A model generated the notes under the pieces. It was not told the DNA's origin and searched no databases. It saw only the letters and a list, made by a program, of their open reading frames with translations. From assembly GCF_003148745.1 (NCBI RefSeq), contig NZ_QGGU01000007.1, forward strand, positions 226,779 to 290,778: a DNA stretch of 64,000 nucleotides. Direction: 5' to 3'. The position numbers and the translations under genes were made by a program. The DNA comes from Pleionea mediterranea (lineage in GTDB: Bacteria > Pseudomonadota > Gammaproteobacteria > Enterobacterales > Kangiellaceae). How positions within the stretch are numbered: the first letter of the stretch is position 1; the number at the start of each line of letters is the position of its first letter. This document shows, piece by piece, positions 63,257 to 64,000 of this stretch.

Positions 63257-64000
63257 CTATATCCAGTCACCCGACTCAAAATATTTTTGTAAGTGACGTC
63301 GCGCCTCCTCACACATTTTATGATATTCCAAGTGGTCAGCACTACGCCATTTATCTGGATCGCGTTTTTTCTTTTTATCGTACTCTCTTGTCGTTTTATC
63401 AAACGGCCGAAAAGGCTCTAGATGCGGCAGATCTGGCAAGGGTTCGTTAATGTCCATAAATTGATTAAAAATGCGTAACTTTACATACAGGCTATAGATG
63501 TCACTGGAAGTACTTAGATTGATTGCATTACCACTTATTCGATTAAAGAGCACTAGATGGAACTCCTGAACGGCATTGACACTAACCGTATAAAAGGTGG
63601 CAGGAATGTAATTAGAATAGTGATACTTTTTAGTTTCGGTATAATCAATATTACGAGTAATAACGCAGCCACTTTTTCGGTCAAAAATCACATGACTGTA
63701 ATGAGGTATGTAAGTCATATCGTGCTTTTTTCGATACCAGCGCATATAAAATATGGACCAAAAAACTATACCACTTGTAACCGTAAAAAAACTCCAGTAT
63801 CCGATCCCAGGCTCATCCCTAATAATTAATAACAATATAGATGAAAGAAAAAATACTCCGACCAATAGCACACCAAAAAAAGCCAGGATATTCCAACCAT
63901 TACCGACAGACTCCTGATGTTGATGGGTATGAATAGGACTGTACCGATGGTATGCATAACGATAACGGGTGTAATCATTTTCTTGCAGTTGGAGTACAGC
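63257..64000 (-). CDS. Two-helix membrane protein with cytoplasmic domain (5' end outside window)
   Basis: The frame stays open to the right edge of the window (start beyond 64000), so the GTG at 63871 is probably internal. At least 247 residues: a His/Tyr-rich N-terminal part (YRYAYHRYSPIHTHQHQ), two membrane helices (ILAFFGVLLVGVFFLSSILLLII and FFTVTSGIVFWSIFYM), then a soluble domain (YSHVIFDRKSGCVITRNI, FHLVLFNRISGNAINL) ending in a charged tail. It resembles uncharacterised membrane proteins associated with secretion or toxin clusters, but I cannot assign a family. Confidence 0.6.
   Translation of the reverse strand, partial: AVLQLQENDYTRYRYAYHRYSPIHTHQHQESVGNGWNILAFFGVLLVGVFFLSSILLLIIRDEPGIGYWSFFTVTSGIVFWSIFYMRWYRKKHDMTYIPHYSHVIFDRKSGCVITRNIDYTETKKYHYSNYIPATFYTVSVNAVQEFHLVLFNRISGNAINLSTSSDIYSLYVKLRIFNQFMDINEPLPDLPHLEPFRPFDKTTREYDKKKKRDPDKWRSADHLEYHKMCEEARRHLQKYFESGDWI

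Noticed and set aside
1..64000. CRISPR array
   Set aside because: The direct-repeat arrays have no spacers of regular length; units are contiguous and degenerate, and there are no cas genes.

Overview
The window is a stretch of a gammaproteobacterial chromosome with moderate-to-low GC. Supporting evidence: the rluC/rne pair, a fused TrpC-TrpF, enteric-type TrpE, RNase T beside the polar-flagellar protein MotY, Slt70, Uup, Prc, GrxD, Fe-SOD, a GlyGly-CTERM protein and a chromosomal integron. The mix suggests a free-living marine proteobacterium that degrades amino acids (phenylalanine, histidine, isoaspartyl peptides). I cannot name a genus from sequence alone.

Layout. 0-6 kb: a partial membrane protein, an XRE regulator, HAD phosphatase and rluC, then rne with a leader of about 460 nt. 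6-13 kb: map, isoaspartyl peptidase, a MAPEG protein, cyclophilin, a FabF-type ketosynthase and prc. 13-20 kb: a YiiX-like amidase; a cell-surface choice-of-anchor-B protein divergent from an MbnP/MbnH metal-handling pair; a periplasmic metallo-beta-lactamase-fold protein. 20-28 kb: phhA, uup, slt, an outer-membrane barrel and ung. 28-32 kb: a substrate-binding protein overlapping a hybrid sensor kinase whose phospho-accepting histidine is a phenylalanine, then a MITE-like element with perfect 32-bp terminal inverted repeats. 32-36 kb: divergent hutF and hutI, nth and a DUF1841 gene.

36.0-40.7 kb is a small chromosomal integron. Seven minus-strand cassette genes are separated by five clear attC sites, with a sixth, degenerate one at the far end. 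They face away from an intI integrase gene broken by a one-base frameshift. A 52-codon ORF runs through attI and ends 13 nt before the first cassette gene. The integron lies between DUF1841 and motY/rnt.

42-51 kb: a membrane-anchored winged-helix regulator preceded by six 20-bp repeats, 2-Cys peroxiredoxin, Fur-controlled bfd, a membrane metallopeptidase, grxD, sodB, and a hipB-hipA-lipoprotein operon with three operator-like inverted repeats.

51.5-59.9 kb: a complete operon aroF(DAHP synthase)-trpE-trpG-trpD-trpCF-trpB-trpA. Its leader is the most striking feature of the window. Two complete attenuator modules lie in tandem, each with its own Trp-rich leader peptide (both with three consecutive Trp codons), its own antiterminator segment and its own intrinsic terminator, behind one sigma70 promoter. 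60-64 kb: two tandem paralogues of unknown function, a YchJ-like SEC-C protein, a radical SAM protein, tRNA-Arg(TCG) and a partial membrane protein.

Another theme is the number of short degenerate direct repeats (15-28 bp units) in intergenic DNA near 23.5, 27.7, 34.8, 44.0, 46.3 and 47.1 kb.
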